Shown: positions 19,610 to 30,775 of the stretch, one piece after another
Numbering within the stretch: the first letter of the stretch is position 1
Layout of the letters: each line of letters starts with the position of its first letter
Translations under genes and position numbers: made by a program
From: Eleusine coracana subsp. coracana
Lineage: Eukaryota; Streptophyta; Magnoliopsida; Poales; Poaceae
Direction of reading: 5' to 3'
Assembly (NCBI GenBank): GCA_032690845.1
Contig: CM064424.1
Span: forward strand, 31,420,228-31,484,227
DNA length: 64,000 nucleotides
Notes under the pieces: generated by a model
Databases searched by the model: none
What the model saw: the letters and a program-made list of their open reading frames with translations, nothing else
What the model was told of the DNA's origin: nothing

Positions 19610-20712
19610 AGCCAGTTAGCTCTAAACAAGAATCCATCAGTCAACACAAATTTGTTCCATGCACGACCTTCTTTACAATGCAGCAATATGTCCTTAAAAT
19701 CAACGTCAGCAGCATATTGTTCTTTAGTTGCCTCAAGTCCAAAAATTCTACAATCAAGTTGAGACAATAAAGTATAGCGCCTAGATAAAGCATCAACGAT
19801 CACATTATCCTTCCCTTTCTTATGTTTAATAATGTAAGGAAAAGACTCAATAAACTCAATCCATTTAGCATGTCTACGGTTCAAATTACATTGAGAACGA
19901 ATATACTTAAGTGATTCATGATCAGAATGAATAACAAATTCTTTGGGCAACAAATAATGACGCCACGTCTCTAAACAACGTACAAGTGCATACAATTCCT
20001 TATCATACGTGGAGTAATTCAAAACAGACCCAGTAATTTTCTCACTAAAGTATGTAACAGATTTACTATCTTGCTTCAAAACACCACCAATGCCTATACC
20101 ACTAGCATCACATTCAAGCTCAAAAATCTTATCAAGATTAGGTAATTGCAGCAATGGTGCATGTGTAAGTTTATCCTTCAAAGCATCAAAAGACTCATGA
20201 TGTACCTTACCCCAATGGAAATCAATGCCCTTCTTTGTCAACTCATTCAAAGGTGCAGCAATGGTGCTGAAATCTATGACAAAGCAGTGGTAGAAACCTG
20301 CAAGACCAAGAAAACTCCTCACCTGTGTGATCGTTTTTGGTACAGGCCAGCTCTTTATGGCTTCAATTTTCGCCTCATCCACCTCAATTCCATGTGGAGT
20401 CACAACATAGCCAAGAAAAGAGACTCGATCCATGCAAAAGATGCAGTTCTCAAGGTTACCAAATAAACATGCATCTCGTAAAGCATAAAAAACAGCACGC
20501 AAATGATTCATATGTTCATCTATGGATTTGCTATAAATCAAGATATCATCAAAGTAAACTACCACAAATTTTCCAATGAAAGCTCTTAAAACCTCATTCA
20601 TCAAGCGCATAAAAGTACTAGGTGCATTAGTTAAACCAAAAGGCATTACTAACCACTCATATAATCCAAATTTAGTTTTGAAAGTTGTTTTCCATTCGTC
20701 TCCAAGTTTCAT
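19456..20712 (-). CDS. Chimera RT core, RNase H and integrase N-terminus
   Basis: 418 codons. RT from GLYEWLVMPFGLTNAPSTF through the catalytic FDD box, then thumb and connection, RNase H (ELECDASGIGIGGVL, STYDKELYALV), and the integrase zinc region up to the 26-bp insertion, after which the frame is lost. The recombination interval (about 19730-20400) lies in this gene, so its two ends come from two parental elements. Confidence 0.82.
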   Translation of the reverse strand: MKLGDEWKTTFKTKFGLYEWLVMPFGLTNAPSTFMRLMNEVLRAFIGKFVVVYFDDILIYSKSIDEHMNHLRAVFYALRDACLFGNLENCIFCMDRVSFLGYVVTPHGIEVDEAKIEAIKSWPVPKTITQVRSFLGLAGFYHCFVIDFSTIAAPLNELTKKGIDFHWGKVHHESFDALKDKLTHAPLLQLPNLDKIFELECDASGIGIGGVLKQDSKSVTYFSEKITGSVLNYSTYDKELYALVRCLETWRHYLLPKEFVIHSDHESLKYIRSQCNLNRRHAKWIEFIESFPYIIKHKKGKDNVIVDALSRRYTLLSQLDCRIFGLEATKEQYAADVDFKDILLHCKEGRAWNKFVLTDGFLFRANWLCILVGSVCLLLLQEAHGGGLMGHFGAKKTEDILATHFFWCQEDGGYFGQG

Positions 20713-20745
20713 TCTAATTGATGGTAGCCACTACGCAAATCAATT

Positions 20746-21417
20746 TTAGTGAAAATTTATAGCACCACATAACTCATCAAGCATGTCGTCTAGCCTAGGA
20801 ATAGGATGACGATACCTAATAGTAATATTATTAATGGCTCTACAATCTACACACATACGCCAAGTACCATCTTTCTTAGGAACCAAAAGTACAGGAACAG
20901 CACAAGGACTAAGTGATTGACGAACATACCCACGATCCAAAAGGTCTTGAACTTGTTGTTGTATCTCCTTAGTCTCTTCAGGGTTGGTCCTATATGCAGC
21001 ACGGTTTGGCAAAGTAGCACCCGGAATTAAATCAATTTGATGCTCAATCCCTCTCAAAGGTGGCAACCCCGGGGGTATTTCAGCTGGAAAAACATCCTCA
21101 TACTCCTGTAAAAGGTTAGTGACAGTAGGAGACACAACACTAGAAGCAACATCATTAAGCAAAAACAAAGCTTCTTTGCATATCAAAGCATAGCAAATAT
21201 CATCATTATCAGAAATTTCAGCAAGCTCAGATTTTGTTGCAAGACATGAACGACCTTGTAATTTAATTCCAGCACCCTTAGAACTTGAAGAATCATTAAC
21301 ATTACTAGGTGTAGAATTAGAATTAATAGGTTGTTGAATTTCAGGACCTTTATTTTTCAAACTAGCAGCTCTTTCTAAATCAGCTTGTACAATTTCAGCA
21401 GGGGTCATTGGTAACAA
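20746..21417 (-). pseudogene. Chimera protease-RT linker and RT N-terminus
   Basis: 223 codons. It opens MLPMTPAEIVQADLERAASLKNK, then a linker, then YEDVFPAEIPPGLPPLRGIEHQIDL and the RT start PVLLVPKKDGTWRMCVDCRAINN. It is separated from the upstream protease frame by a single nonsense codon (at about 21427-21429), and from the RT core by two one-base indels near 20718 and 20756. Confidence 0.78.
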
Positions 21418-21429
21418 AGTAATTTTAGT

Positions 21430-22290
21430 TCATTTATGCATAAAAGTGTACTTATTACTTCTACCATGGTGTACAGCATCATTATCAAATTCCCAAGGTC
21501 TACCCAATAAAAGTGAACATGCTTCCATGGGTACAACATCACAATCAACAGAATCCACATAAGAACCAATGGAAAAAAGAACTCTGCAAGTTTGTATTAC
21601 CTTAGCTTTGCCAGAGTCGTTTAACCACTGAATGTAGTACGGATGTGGATGTGGACGTGTGGTCAAAGCAAGCTTATTGACCACATCAGAACTCACCAAG
21701 TTATTGCAGCTCCCTCCATCAATGATGACACGTGCTCGGCGATTCTTGATGACGAAGAAAATCTGGAACAAGTTGTGGCGCTGCATCGTCTCGGGCTGAT
21801 GAACTTGTGTGCTAAGGACACATTGAACAATAATGTTCATGTATCCCGTGGTGTCTCCGCCTCCAAGGACGAGATCACTGCTGGTGGCAGCGACGTCCTC
21901 CTCCTCATCCTCCACATCGAAGGTGCTCATGTAACCGCCATCGTCTGTCGCCACATAGGCCCGCCTACTTGGACAATCTTTCTGCACATGACCAAGTCCA
22001 TGGCAGCGGTGGCACTGAATCCCTGTAGTGCGCCCTGTCGATGCAACAGAGGAGGCACTACTAGCTGGTACCTGCACAGAAAGTTTACCTGAGCGCGTAG
22101 AAGGTGCAGGGGCTGATCTTGGGGCTGCAGAAACAACACTGGTTCCCTTGGTAGCTACTGGTGGGGGCGGCCGGAAAGATGGCCTAGGCAGCCCCGAAGT
22201 CCCCGTCGAGCGTGGGGGGTAGGAGTTCCTTGACTTGCTGTACTCCTCAAAAGCCTCGAATAGTCCCTGTGATTCTTTCTCCACAAGCAT
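21430..22290 (-). CDS. Chimera gag C-terminus, zinc knuckle and protease
   Basis: 286 codons. A Pro/Ser-rich gag end leads to the CCHC knuckle at about residues 93-106 (CHRCHGLGHVQKDC), an acidic linker and the protease-like IIDGGSCNNLV. It ends after YTFMHK at TGA; Gypsy-A has GGA at that codon. Confidence 0.8.
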   Translation of the reverse strand: MLVEKESQGLFEAFEEYSKSRNSYPPRSTGTSGLPRPSFRPPPPVATKGTSVVSAAPRSAPAPSTRSGKLSVQVPASSASSVASTGRTTGIQCHRCHGLGHVQKDCPSRRAYVATDDGGYMSTFDVEDEEEDVAATSSDLVLGGGDTTGYMNIIVQCVLSTQVHQPETMQRHNLFQIFFVIKNRRARVIIDGGSCNNLVSSDVVNKLALTTRPHPHPYYIQWLNDSGKAKVIQTCRVLFSIGSYVDSVDCDVVPMEACSLLLGRPWEFDNDAVHHGRSNKYTFMHK

Positions 22291-22383
22291 AGCATACTGG
22301 AAACACTGGGTGAGGGTATAATATTCTTTATAATCAAGGATGTCCTGAATTTCTTTTCTTAAACTGGAATAAAAGCGACAAAT

Positions 22384-23205
22384 CTAATCCTCTACTTTTT
22401 CAACTACAGCACAACGAATGAAACCCTTCTGAAGCTCACTGAAGTACTCCTGAACAGTTTTATCTCCTTGTTCTAAACGCTGCTGTTTATTACAAATCTC
22501 TCTATAAAAAGAAGGGGGAACAAAATGATCACGCATTGCTACCTTAAGTTCTTCCCAAGTAGTAGGCAAATTAGTTTCAGCAGCTAGACCACTCCACCAA
22601 ACAATAGCAAAGTCCTTAAACTCACTACTAGATTGTCTAACTCTATGTTGTTCAGGAACAAGGTGGGCATTAAATTTTTGTTCTACAGTCATCTCCCAAT
22701 CAAGATAAACATCACCATCATACTGACCCGAAAACGAAGGAATTGAAAACTTAATTTTAGCATACGGGTCATCTGGAGCATAGTTACCGTGTGGACGATG
22801 ATTGTAGTTATGGAAACCACCCATACCTTGAGTATTATGTTGCAAACGACGTCGTAATCGTGCGGTCCTTGTAGCTGACCCATCCACGATGCCTTCAGCC
22901 TTATACACAGTGTCTTCATCATGGACGTCTTCAACGTCGTTGTTGTTATTATTGGTGTTTGTATTGTTGGTTTTAGGAATGGTCTCCAACGCAACAACCT
23001 GATCGGTTAACTTAGAGACCCGCTTCTCTAACCGCTCGATGCTTTCTCCAATGTGAAGCTTGCTGACCACATCAGTAATGGCTCTGGTGATCGTCTCTGC
23101 CAAATCACCCTGAGCAGCCTGCAAAGCCTTCTGGAGCTGCTCTTGGCTCACGCACTCTGCAAATTGTGAGGGTGAAGCCATCTCTCCATCGTCACTTCCT
23201 GCCAT
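22384..23205 (-). CDS. Chimera gag
   Basis: Gag of the chimera, taken from the ATG at 23205 (MAGSDDGE); an in-frame ATG at 23229 also exists. It has an N-terminal heptad-repeat stretch (ESIERLEKRVSKLTDQVVALE), an Asn-rich linker, and the full retrotransposon gag domain (FSIPSFSGQYDGDVYLDWEM, FKDFAIVWWSGLAAE, ELQKGFIRCAVVEKVED). It stops at a TAG at about 22384-22386, where the reading would otherwise run on into the next gag segment. Gypsy-A lost most of this domain, so the chimera preserves the better copy. Confidence 0.82.
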   Translation of the reverse strand: MAGSDDGEMASPSQFAECVSQEQLQKALQAAQGDLAETITRAITDVVSKLHIGESIERLEKRVSKLTDQVVALETIPKTNNTNTNNNNNDVEDVHDEDTVYKAEGIVDGSATRTARLRRRLQHNTQGMGGFHNYNHRPHGNYAPDDPYAKIKFSIPSFSGQYDGDVYLDWEMTVEQKFNAHLVPEQHRVRQSSSEFKDFAIVWWSGLAAETNLPTTWEELKVAMRDHFVPPSFYREICNKQQRLEQGDKTVQEYFSELQKGFIRCAVVEKVED

Positions 23206-23229
23206 CACAAACACCAAAACAGGAAACAA

Positions 23230-24408
23230 ACAGTGAAGGTTATCCCTACAAAACAGCTAAGCAGTGGTGCCTCTCAACACAACAAAAGGAGACTCCTTAC
23301 AAAGCTCTTACAAAGTTCTGAAAAGCAAAGCAAAGGATACCAGAGAGATGTGTTCCACGATTGCAAGGGTCACAAAATAACCTGTGTGCTGTCTAGAAGA
23401 AATATGTAGAGCTAGGAAGGCCAAATATATATATGTGAGTGGTACACAAATCAAAAAACAGATAGTAAAGCTGAATAAGTGCCCAAGTAACTTGTCCCTA
23501 GTAGCTGGTCTAAGTATGTCCTAGAACAGTAGTGATAGCAAAGTAGAAACAAGGAGACGAAGACACAATAGGCGATAACAGGGGGCTAAGTGCAAAACAG
23601 TCAAATCCAGAAATTTCAGGGGGCTAGATGTAGCACTAGTAGAAATCCCAAATTTCTTTTTTTTGATTTTATTTTTTTGATATTTTTTTCCAACTCACTA
23701 AAAATGGAGGAGAATCCACAAAAAATTTGAGCTCAAACAGAGGTAGGATGTGGCCTACAGAAAATCTTGAAGTTGCAGAAAACGTCGGGTTTAAACTTAA
23801 ATCAATTTTTTCTTTATCTTTCCGATTTTTTTTGAATTTTTTGATGAGGGCACACTTTTGTGGGTATTCTCAATTTTGAGTCAAGAATCTCCTGTAAAAA
23901 TTTCAGCCAAAACGGACAACCGAGTGAAAAGTTATGCCCATTTTACCGAAGGGGGTCGGAGTTGGTTTTCCAGAAACCCGAGTCGGGTTAGGGGTCGAGT
24001 TTGGAATCAGGTAAGATTTTTTTTGGCGACATGGATGCAGCGGAAAGTGGAATTTGTGGGGATTGGTCCGAGGTGTTTGAGGGTGGTATTAGGGTGGGTG
24101 TATCCATCAATCAACCCTAGCACACAAAGCCGATAGAACAGAGGATGGTGAAGGGGATGGCGGCTAGGGTTGCAAGGGAAACACTACTGATGACAAAAAC
24201 ACAAACTAAACCAGCGACTAAACACAAACTAGAGCACAAACTCAACACTACAGACTCTAGAATTCAAATATGCAAAGGCTAAATACGTGGTTATGGGCGG
24301 AGGGGAAATTTTTTTTTGGCTTTTCTTTGGATGATAGGATGAACACAAAACGAAATTAACTTAGGGTAGTGCGAACTTGAAAGTGCACCTGAAGCTCTGA
24401 TTACCACT
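23230..24408 (-). other. Chimera 5' leader and primer-binding site
   Basis: Noncoding leader almost identical to 7982-9160. The primer site with the extra A (TGGTAATCAGAGC) lies against the LTR at about 24389-24408. No other feature is seen. Confidence 0.75.
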
Positions 24409-25330
24409 TGATGTGGACAAGGGTTCCCGATCTTCCGAAAGGTTCTGGATACGTTGATTTGGTCGGAGGCGACACACAAATCGATCTGGCTTCAGAACAG
24501 CACGTTCTAAAACCCGCAATCGCAGCACGACGTCTCCTCTGGTTATCAACCATCCTAAAATGATTGACCTCGCCGACAAGGCTAATCCCTACCTGCGAAT
24601 CAAGAACACAAGCAACAACAAAGAAGAAGGCAACACAATTGCAGATGTATTATGAATCTCACGAAGTTGGGGTCTCACAAACCGTGATGACGGCGAAACT
24701 GTTATGAACAGAATAATCTAAGCAAAACCCAAACCCTAATGGTGCAGTGGAGGATATATATGAAGACTCTAGGGTCGTGCAAGACCCTCTGGACGCACCC
24801 CTAATTGAGCTCAACTAGATACAAAGCCCAAAGGCCAAAAACAGGCGATGCAGCACCGAAACAGATTCTGGACCCTCTCTTGTTTCGACAATTCCTGATG
24901 ACTCCTGATGAATTTTGATATGAGACCGGCAGCATTGGAAAGGTCTTCTTCTTATCCTTCCGTGCATATGTAGAACGTTAAAATCCGAGTCCATATGCGT
25001 CCTGGGCATCCGTTTAAGTGCAGACTGGTCCTGAGCCCCGAAACGGACTCGAAGTCGATTTTGGTTGGGCCTCCACCTTGGCTTCCACGTCCTTGCTGGT
25101 CGTCCACGTCTCCAAGTCCTTCTCCCATCATCTCCTGGTCCTCTCCATGGTTCCTAATTACAATATAATAATTAGGTAGCAAACCATTCTCAAAAGTGAC
25201 ATATAATGAAGAACGTAGGAACGAGCTCACCTCTAAATTTAGTCGTCGTGCACGAGCCCTAGTCATTGGACCTTGCAAGTCTAGAATTGGAGGAGTGTTG
25301 CATGTATCCTTAGAAGTGATGTCCTCATCA
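24409..25330 (-). repeat. Chimera 5' LTR (Gypsy-A type)
   Basis: 922 bp, ends TGATGTGGAC...CTCATCA, followed by CAAGACCCGACATA as at Gypsy-A. It carries the Gypsy-A variants (TGTGGAC rather than TGTGAAC), whereas the opposite LTR has the Gypsy-C variants. Confidence 0.92.
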
Positions 25331-26048
25331 CAAGACCCGACATACACTTTGCGGTGTGTCTTTGTGCTCGCTTTCAAGTTTCCCCAAGGGTGACTCATCA
25401 CAAGGTTGTCAAGCACATCTTCAGGTATCTCAAATACATCCTTGAGTTTGTTTTTTGGTACTCTGCATCTTCATCTCTTGATCTCATTGGGTATTCGAAT
25501 GCGGGCTTTGCTGGGTGTAGAATTGATAGGAAGAGCACTTCTGGTACTTGCCATTTCTTGGGTACTTCTTTGATTTGTTGGTCTTCTCGTAAGCAGTCGA
25601 GTGTAGCCCAATCCACCACATAGGCTAAGTATGTAGCTGCCACTAGCTGCTGCTCACAAATCCTATGGGTTGTATCTACCATGAGGGACTATGGGTTAAC
25701 CTTTAAGAGTGTTCCACTCATGTGTGATAACTCCAGTGCCATATGCTTAGCCAAAAACCAATCTAATATGGTGAGGTTAAACACATCAATGTGCGATTCC
25801 ACTTCCTGAGAGACAATGTTGAGAAGGGGGATGTTGAGCTCAAATACATCAACACCAGAAACCAACTAGATGATATCCTCACCAAGCCCCTAGATGCTAC
25901 TAGACATGCTTTTCTTCGGGGGGAACTTGGTGTGTGTCATCCTTATGGCATCATTTGTGAGGGAGTTGATGTTCACTTGTATATATGTATCTTACCTTTT
26001 ATGCATTGCATCTCATATGTAATATATGCATTGGTAGATGAGCTTTGA
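25331..26048 (+). pseudogene. Copia-1 RT end and RNase H (second copy)
   Basis: The same broken reading as 10083-10800. It starts PDIHFAVCLCARFQ, has the RNase H strand motif DLIGYSNAGFAGCRIDRK, and ends with LDDILTKPLD. At 25624-25626 the codon after the TAG reads AAG instead of GAG (E to K in AEYVAAT), a private change of this copy. Confidence 0.85.
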
Positions 26049-27293
26049 TTCTTATGCTTTCTTGCATTTCTCTTTGCTATGATTGAGCTTGAGCTAAGTT
26101 GTGTGGATGTGATGGTAATCTCTCATGCTTAGATTTTCTAGATGGCCTGTTATAGACTCATGTGAGAAACTTGCTAATCTTAAAGGTAAACATAGCTTCT
26201 TGTGAACCTTATGAACTAATCTCGCTAAAATTGTCTCACCATGTGTATAATTGCTTTAATCCTTGTTGAAACTTGCATTGAGGCTAGTCTGGTGGATATC
26301 TTGGTCTTGGCACCTTGTGCTTGCGAAATGGAAGGCTTTACAAATGTTTAGCTCATAATGGGACATTGTGGGAACGTGTGTTCCTTTTGCCGCAAAGGCA
26401 TGCACTTTTGTCTTGTGAATAAACCTTGGATAACTTGCTAAGTGCTTTTGATCAAGAATAATTCTAAAATGCTAAATCAAACATTATGACTTGAGGCCTT
26501 GGGGTGTTTGCCATACCCAGTCGTGCGACCCTTCGTATGGATAAGAGGACACATGAGGATAAACAATAAACACTTGATCAAATGAGTCTCTGTTGCTTAT
26601 GTGAGCGTTTGTAAAGCTCATTTTATGTGAATACTTGTTGCCCTTGTTGAGATTGAAACTGGCTAGATTCTTATGATTCACTTAATGCTTGTTTTGCCTT
26701 GGATGGGAGTACTTATATATGTGGTGGCAGATTTTCTCATGATAAGCAAAATTTGATTCTTTCTAAGCTAGTCAATCTTTCTATGATGGTGTTCATACCA
26801 TGCTATCTATTTTTTATCTTTGTATGATTGTGAGCTATTGATTTTACACTTCATGTCTCTATGTTTATGGGTAGCAAAGTTAAATGCTTGTTTGCAAAAT
26901 GTTGAAGCTCCTTAGGTTTGCATTTTCATGTTTTGCATGTTTGCTTGTTCTTTTGCCTCTTTGATGAGTTCGTTGCCAAAGGGGGAGAAAATATTGGGTC
27001 ATGCACAAATTATGCCAAGAAACTTAAAATGATCCATTTTGCACTACATGAAACCTACCACAAGTTGAGGGGGAGCATATCACAATCTTGAGCATTTTCT
27101 TGCACTTTTCACATTATTTGCATCTCAAGTCGCTTTCTTTTCCAACTCCTGGTTTTGTGATCCCTCCGTTGCTAGATGGCTTCTTTTCACCTTTTCTTTG
27201 GGTTTGGCCATTTGGATTAGTTTATTTGGTTTCGTATTCCACTCTCTAGTCTTGTGCATTTGAGGTTGTCAATGTACTCATCAAGGGGGAGAT
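26049..27293 (+). other. Copia-1 3' noncoding region (second copy)
   Basis: Counterpart of 10801-12045 with the same three polypurine tracts, at about 26978-26992, 27065-27077 and 27283-27293. No ORF is convincing. Confidence 0.75.
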
Positions 27294-29066
27294 TGAGACC
27301 ATGTGGATATGTGCCATGGTTTGCAATATATGTGATGAGTAATTGACTTGAGCGGACCTTGTGTTAGAGTTGAAATGCGGTAATCTTGGGATTGCATGAG
27401 TTTGTGCATGTCATGGTCTTGACTAACTAAAGTTGGTGGAAGTATTGGTGAAGTTGCAGGAGTTGGGAAATGTGTTTGCTTGTCTCATGATGTGTAGGTT
27501 ACTAGAGTCGACTTGGCGGTAAATGGCAAGAGGATCGGGCACAAGTAGGGGACTTGGGGCCGGACGATCAGGATGCCGGGTGAAGTTAAGGGTGATCCAC
27601 ATCATACACATGGAGAGGCGAGAAGCATGGACAATTTCATGGTTGAGCCTCAAAACCGTGGTGGTGATGAAGACGGCGTGTTGACCAAGTCAAGGCAAGC
27701 GGGATGCCGGTGCAAGTGACAAGGGGGCCCGATGGATAGGGACTGGGAGAGACTTGCCGGTGGTTAGGATCGTGGGACAAGGTGACATGCGTCAACATCG
27801 AGAAGTCACGCTTTGAGAAGCATATGAGGCAGTTTCCGGTTTGGGCCTCAAAATCGGTGGAGGTGGTTGGTGGTGCACGTGGCACCATCACGGAGCTTGC
27901 TTTGAAGCGAAGCAAAGTCATGAAGGGCTCGATGGCATTCGGGCGATAAAGCAAAAAGATGGATGATTATGCCCTCGGTGGTAGGTGGGTGTGTTATGTA
28001 GGTCACGGGTAGAGTGGTCATGTGGATAATAGACCCTAGGCCTATATAAGGAGAGTTAAGGCCAGTGGAAGAGGTGTCTCTCTCCCCATTAGCCTTGTGT
28101 TAGGACTTCATTCAAGTGGCTTCCAAGCCTTGTATCTATGGATCTTGTAAGCATGTTTCCATGACATGAGATTTATTTTTGTGGACTTCATTCAAGTGGC
28201 TTCCAAGCCTTGTATCTACGGATCTTGTAATCATGTTTCCATGACATGAGATTTATTTTCGTGCTCAAGATCTTCCTCTCTCCCTAAATCCCAAATTTCT
28301 CTTTTTCCCTATTTTTGGAGCTATTTTCATGGGAATTTTTTATCTCCTTTTTGGATGAATTTTTGGGGTGGATTTCTTAGGAAACTTCGTGCTATTATGA
28401 GCTAGATCAATCCTACATAGGTCCATGACCAAATCAAGAGCTCTAGCATCTTTGATTTGAAGGATTTCTCAAGTTTCCCCTATTTGGTGTTCTTGGCACA
28501 AGATCTGAAATTCATAATGATTCCTTGAGCCAAATGAGTTGATCCTCTAGGATTAGGGTCGTGATGTGTTGAGGATTCACTGGTCCAAAAATTGCATCAT
28601 TTGGAGTTCGTTTGATTAGGTTTTGAGCAAGTTTTTGCTTCATCCCGAAACTTTTTCCTGTTCTCTTAGGGTCGATCGACACTGCCGACGACCAGGACCG
28701 GCACTGCTGGTGGGTTTCAGAACCCCGCACCGGCACTGCCGATGGACCCTGTATGTAGGTTCTGAGAACCCCGCATCAGCACTGCCAATGGGACTGACCG
28801 GCACTGCAAATGATTGTTGTCGGCACTGCCGATGGGAATCCAGTTCTGACCTGTTTTGAGCGCTTCTTGTTCCATTGTGTTTTCGCTGTGTTTCTTTGCT
28901 GTGGTTGATCACTCCTAGGGCTAGTACACCACGAGTTGGTGTGTGTAGTCTTGGTGATCGGTTTGGAGGTTGGCTTGGTTTGTTTTTGGGATATAGGCCA
29001 AGTTCTCATGAAGAATTTTAATTGGCTCCCATTCACCCCCTCTCTGGTCGCCTTTTTGGTCCTTCA
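27294..29066 (+). repeat. Copia-1 3' LTR (second copy)
   Basis: 1773 bp, TGAGACCATG...GGTCCTTCA. It has a TATA box at about 28039-28051, the 80-bp tandem duplication at 28103-28262 and the palindrome cluster at about 28673-28838. Some palindromes are better preserved here than in the first copy (for example CGGCACTGC at 28799 against CGGCAGTGC). Confidence 0.9.
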
Positions 29067-30139
29067 CTAAAGCCTAGCATACCATGCCCTAGGTGCTTGC
29101 TTTAGCCCGTACAAAGCCTTCTGAAGCTTGTATACATGGTTTGGATATTTGTTGTGCTCAAAGCCAGGTGGTTATTTTACATAAACCTCTTCCTCTATGA
29201 AACCATTTAGGAAAGCACTCTTGACATCCATTTGATAGAGTCTAATGACCTTAGAGGCAGCAAATGCAAGCAAGATTCTCATGGTTTCTATGCGTGCAAC
29301 AGGAGCAAAGGTTTTCTCATAGTCTAAGCCCTCCACTTCACTAAAACCCTGAGCAACAAACCAAGCCTTGTTTTCACCATCTTCGCTATGCTTGTTTTTA
29401 AACACCCATTTAGTTCTTATGACATTGACACCAACAGGAGGCTCTACTAGGGTCCATACTTTGTTTCTCTCAAAGTCTCCAACTCCTCATGCATGGCATT
29501 AACCTAATGTTCGTCAGATAGTGCGTCTCCAATATCCCGGGGTTCAAAGGTTGCAACAAAGAGAGAATTGGTAAAGCAGGTGAGATGTGCAGACCTTGAC
29601 CTTGTTGTCATCTCATAGAGATTACCGATCATTTGTTGAGGTGGATGTTGACGCTGAATGTGGCTGGGGGCCTCTCTCTCAGAGTGTACCTCCCCCTCAA
29701 CCACAGCTGGAGCTTGCTCGACAGCCGCTGAAGGCATTGTAGAAGCTTCTGGACCCTCTGCTGGATTAGTGGTAGCAGTAGGAACAAGCTCAGATGAGAG
29801 ATGAAGTGAATCACCATCATCATCATCCAAGCCATGTAGGTCCTCTTCTACAAAGATGCTTTCCTTCAGCTCCTTATCACCTGCATACTTAATCACATTC
29901 CTTGCATAAGAGTTTGATTCATCAAAGGTTACATCGTAGGATTCTACGATGGTGTTAGTTTCCAAATTCAACACTCTATAGGAATGACCATGAAGAGAGT
30001 AACCAAGAAAGATGCCATCGGAAGACCTCGACTCAAACTTATCAAGATTGCCATCTTTGAGAATAAAGCACTTGCAACCAAAGGCACACAAATAAGAAAC
30101 TAAGGGCTTTCTCCCAAAATACAGCTCATAAGAAGTCAC
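29067..30139 (-). pseudogene. Copia-2 RT start and integrase C-terminus (second copy)
   Basis: Pieces 29172-29405 (RT: KNKHSEDGENKAWFVAQGF, QMDVKSAFLNG) and 29504-30139 (211 codons: HAFGCKCFILKDGNLDKF, acidic linker). Relative to the first copy the RT has private substitutions such as R to W in KAWFVAQ and E to K in DYEKTFAP. RT is cut by the Copia-1 LTR. Confidence 0.8.
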
Positions 30140-30760
30140 ATTAAGAATTGAGCGTAAGAAAATCTGATTGGAAACAACGCAAGCAGTGCTAATGGCCTCA
30201 ATCTAGAACCGCCTCGGAGTCCTATGCTCATCGAGCATCGTCCGGGCCATCTCCACCAAGGTTCTGTTCTTTCTTTCGACCACACCATTCTATTGGGGAA
30301 CACGAGGTGCTGAAAACTGATGCTCAATTCCATGCTCAAGATAGAAAGCATCAAAGGAGGAGTTCTTGAACTCGGTGCCATTATCACTGCGTATTGCTCG
30401 TAATGCACCAGGGAGTTCCTTGAACAACCTCAAAGCTAAGCTCCAAAAGTGATGAAACACTTCATCCTTGCTCTCAAGAAAGTAAACCCAAGAGTAGCGA
30501 GAGTAGTCGTCAACAATCACAAGAACATACCACTTCCCACCCGCCAAATGAACCCGAGAAGGACCAACAGTGTCCATGTGAAGCAACTCTCTAGGGTGTT
30601 CAGTCATCACTAAATTGATTGGCGGATGAGAAGCGGCAATCATTTTCCCATGACGACAAGGAGAACAAATCAAATCCTTATCAAATTTAAGCATAGGCAA
30701 TCCTCGGATCAAGCCTAGGCCACTTAAACAACATAACAAGTCAAAGCTCATATGACCCAA
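30136..30760 (-). pseudogene. Copia-2 integrase core (second copy)
   Basis: The 156-codon piece 30290-30760 has LGHMSFDLL, CSPCRHGKM, HMDTVGPSRV and AIRSDNGTEFKNSSFDAF. The Glu motif follows in another frame within 30136-30290. The first Asp context reads MDTVGP here and MDTIGP in the first copy. Confidence 0.82.
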
Positions 30761-30775
30761 TCTCCTATGCCATTT

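Larger units (their letters stand above)
17537..25330 (-). mobile_element. Gypsy chimera: hybrid of Gypsy-C (left) and Gypsy-A (right)
   Basis: A complete gypsy structure with two 922-bp LTRs (17537-18458 and 24409-25330), primer site, leader, gag, protease, RT, RNase H and integrase on the minus strand. Its flanks do not match: GCTTG left, CAAGA right. From the left end to about 19730 it shares private features with Gypsy-C, including a 26-bp insertion in integrase. From about 20400 to the right end it shares features with Gypsy-A, including two frame changes near 20720-20760, but lacks the later 701-bp deletion. The element therefore arose by recombination, not insertion. Confidence 0.92.
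25331..29066 (+). mobile_element. Copia-1 3' part, second copy
   Basis: Repeats 10083-13818 at a constant offset of 15248 bp: end of RT, RNase H, 3' noncoding region and LTR (27294-29066). It has no integrase or RT start of its own, because the chimera joins it directly to Copia-2 sequence. By eye the two LTR copies differ at roughly 18-20 of 1773 positions. Confidence 0.92.

Noticed and set aside
17537..25330. The middle gypsy as an independent third insertion
   Set aside because: Its flanking 5-mers do not match each other, and each matches the TSD of a different neighbouring gypsy.
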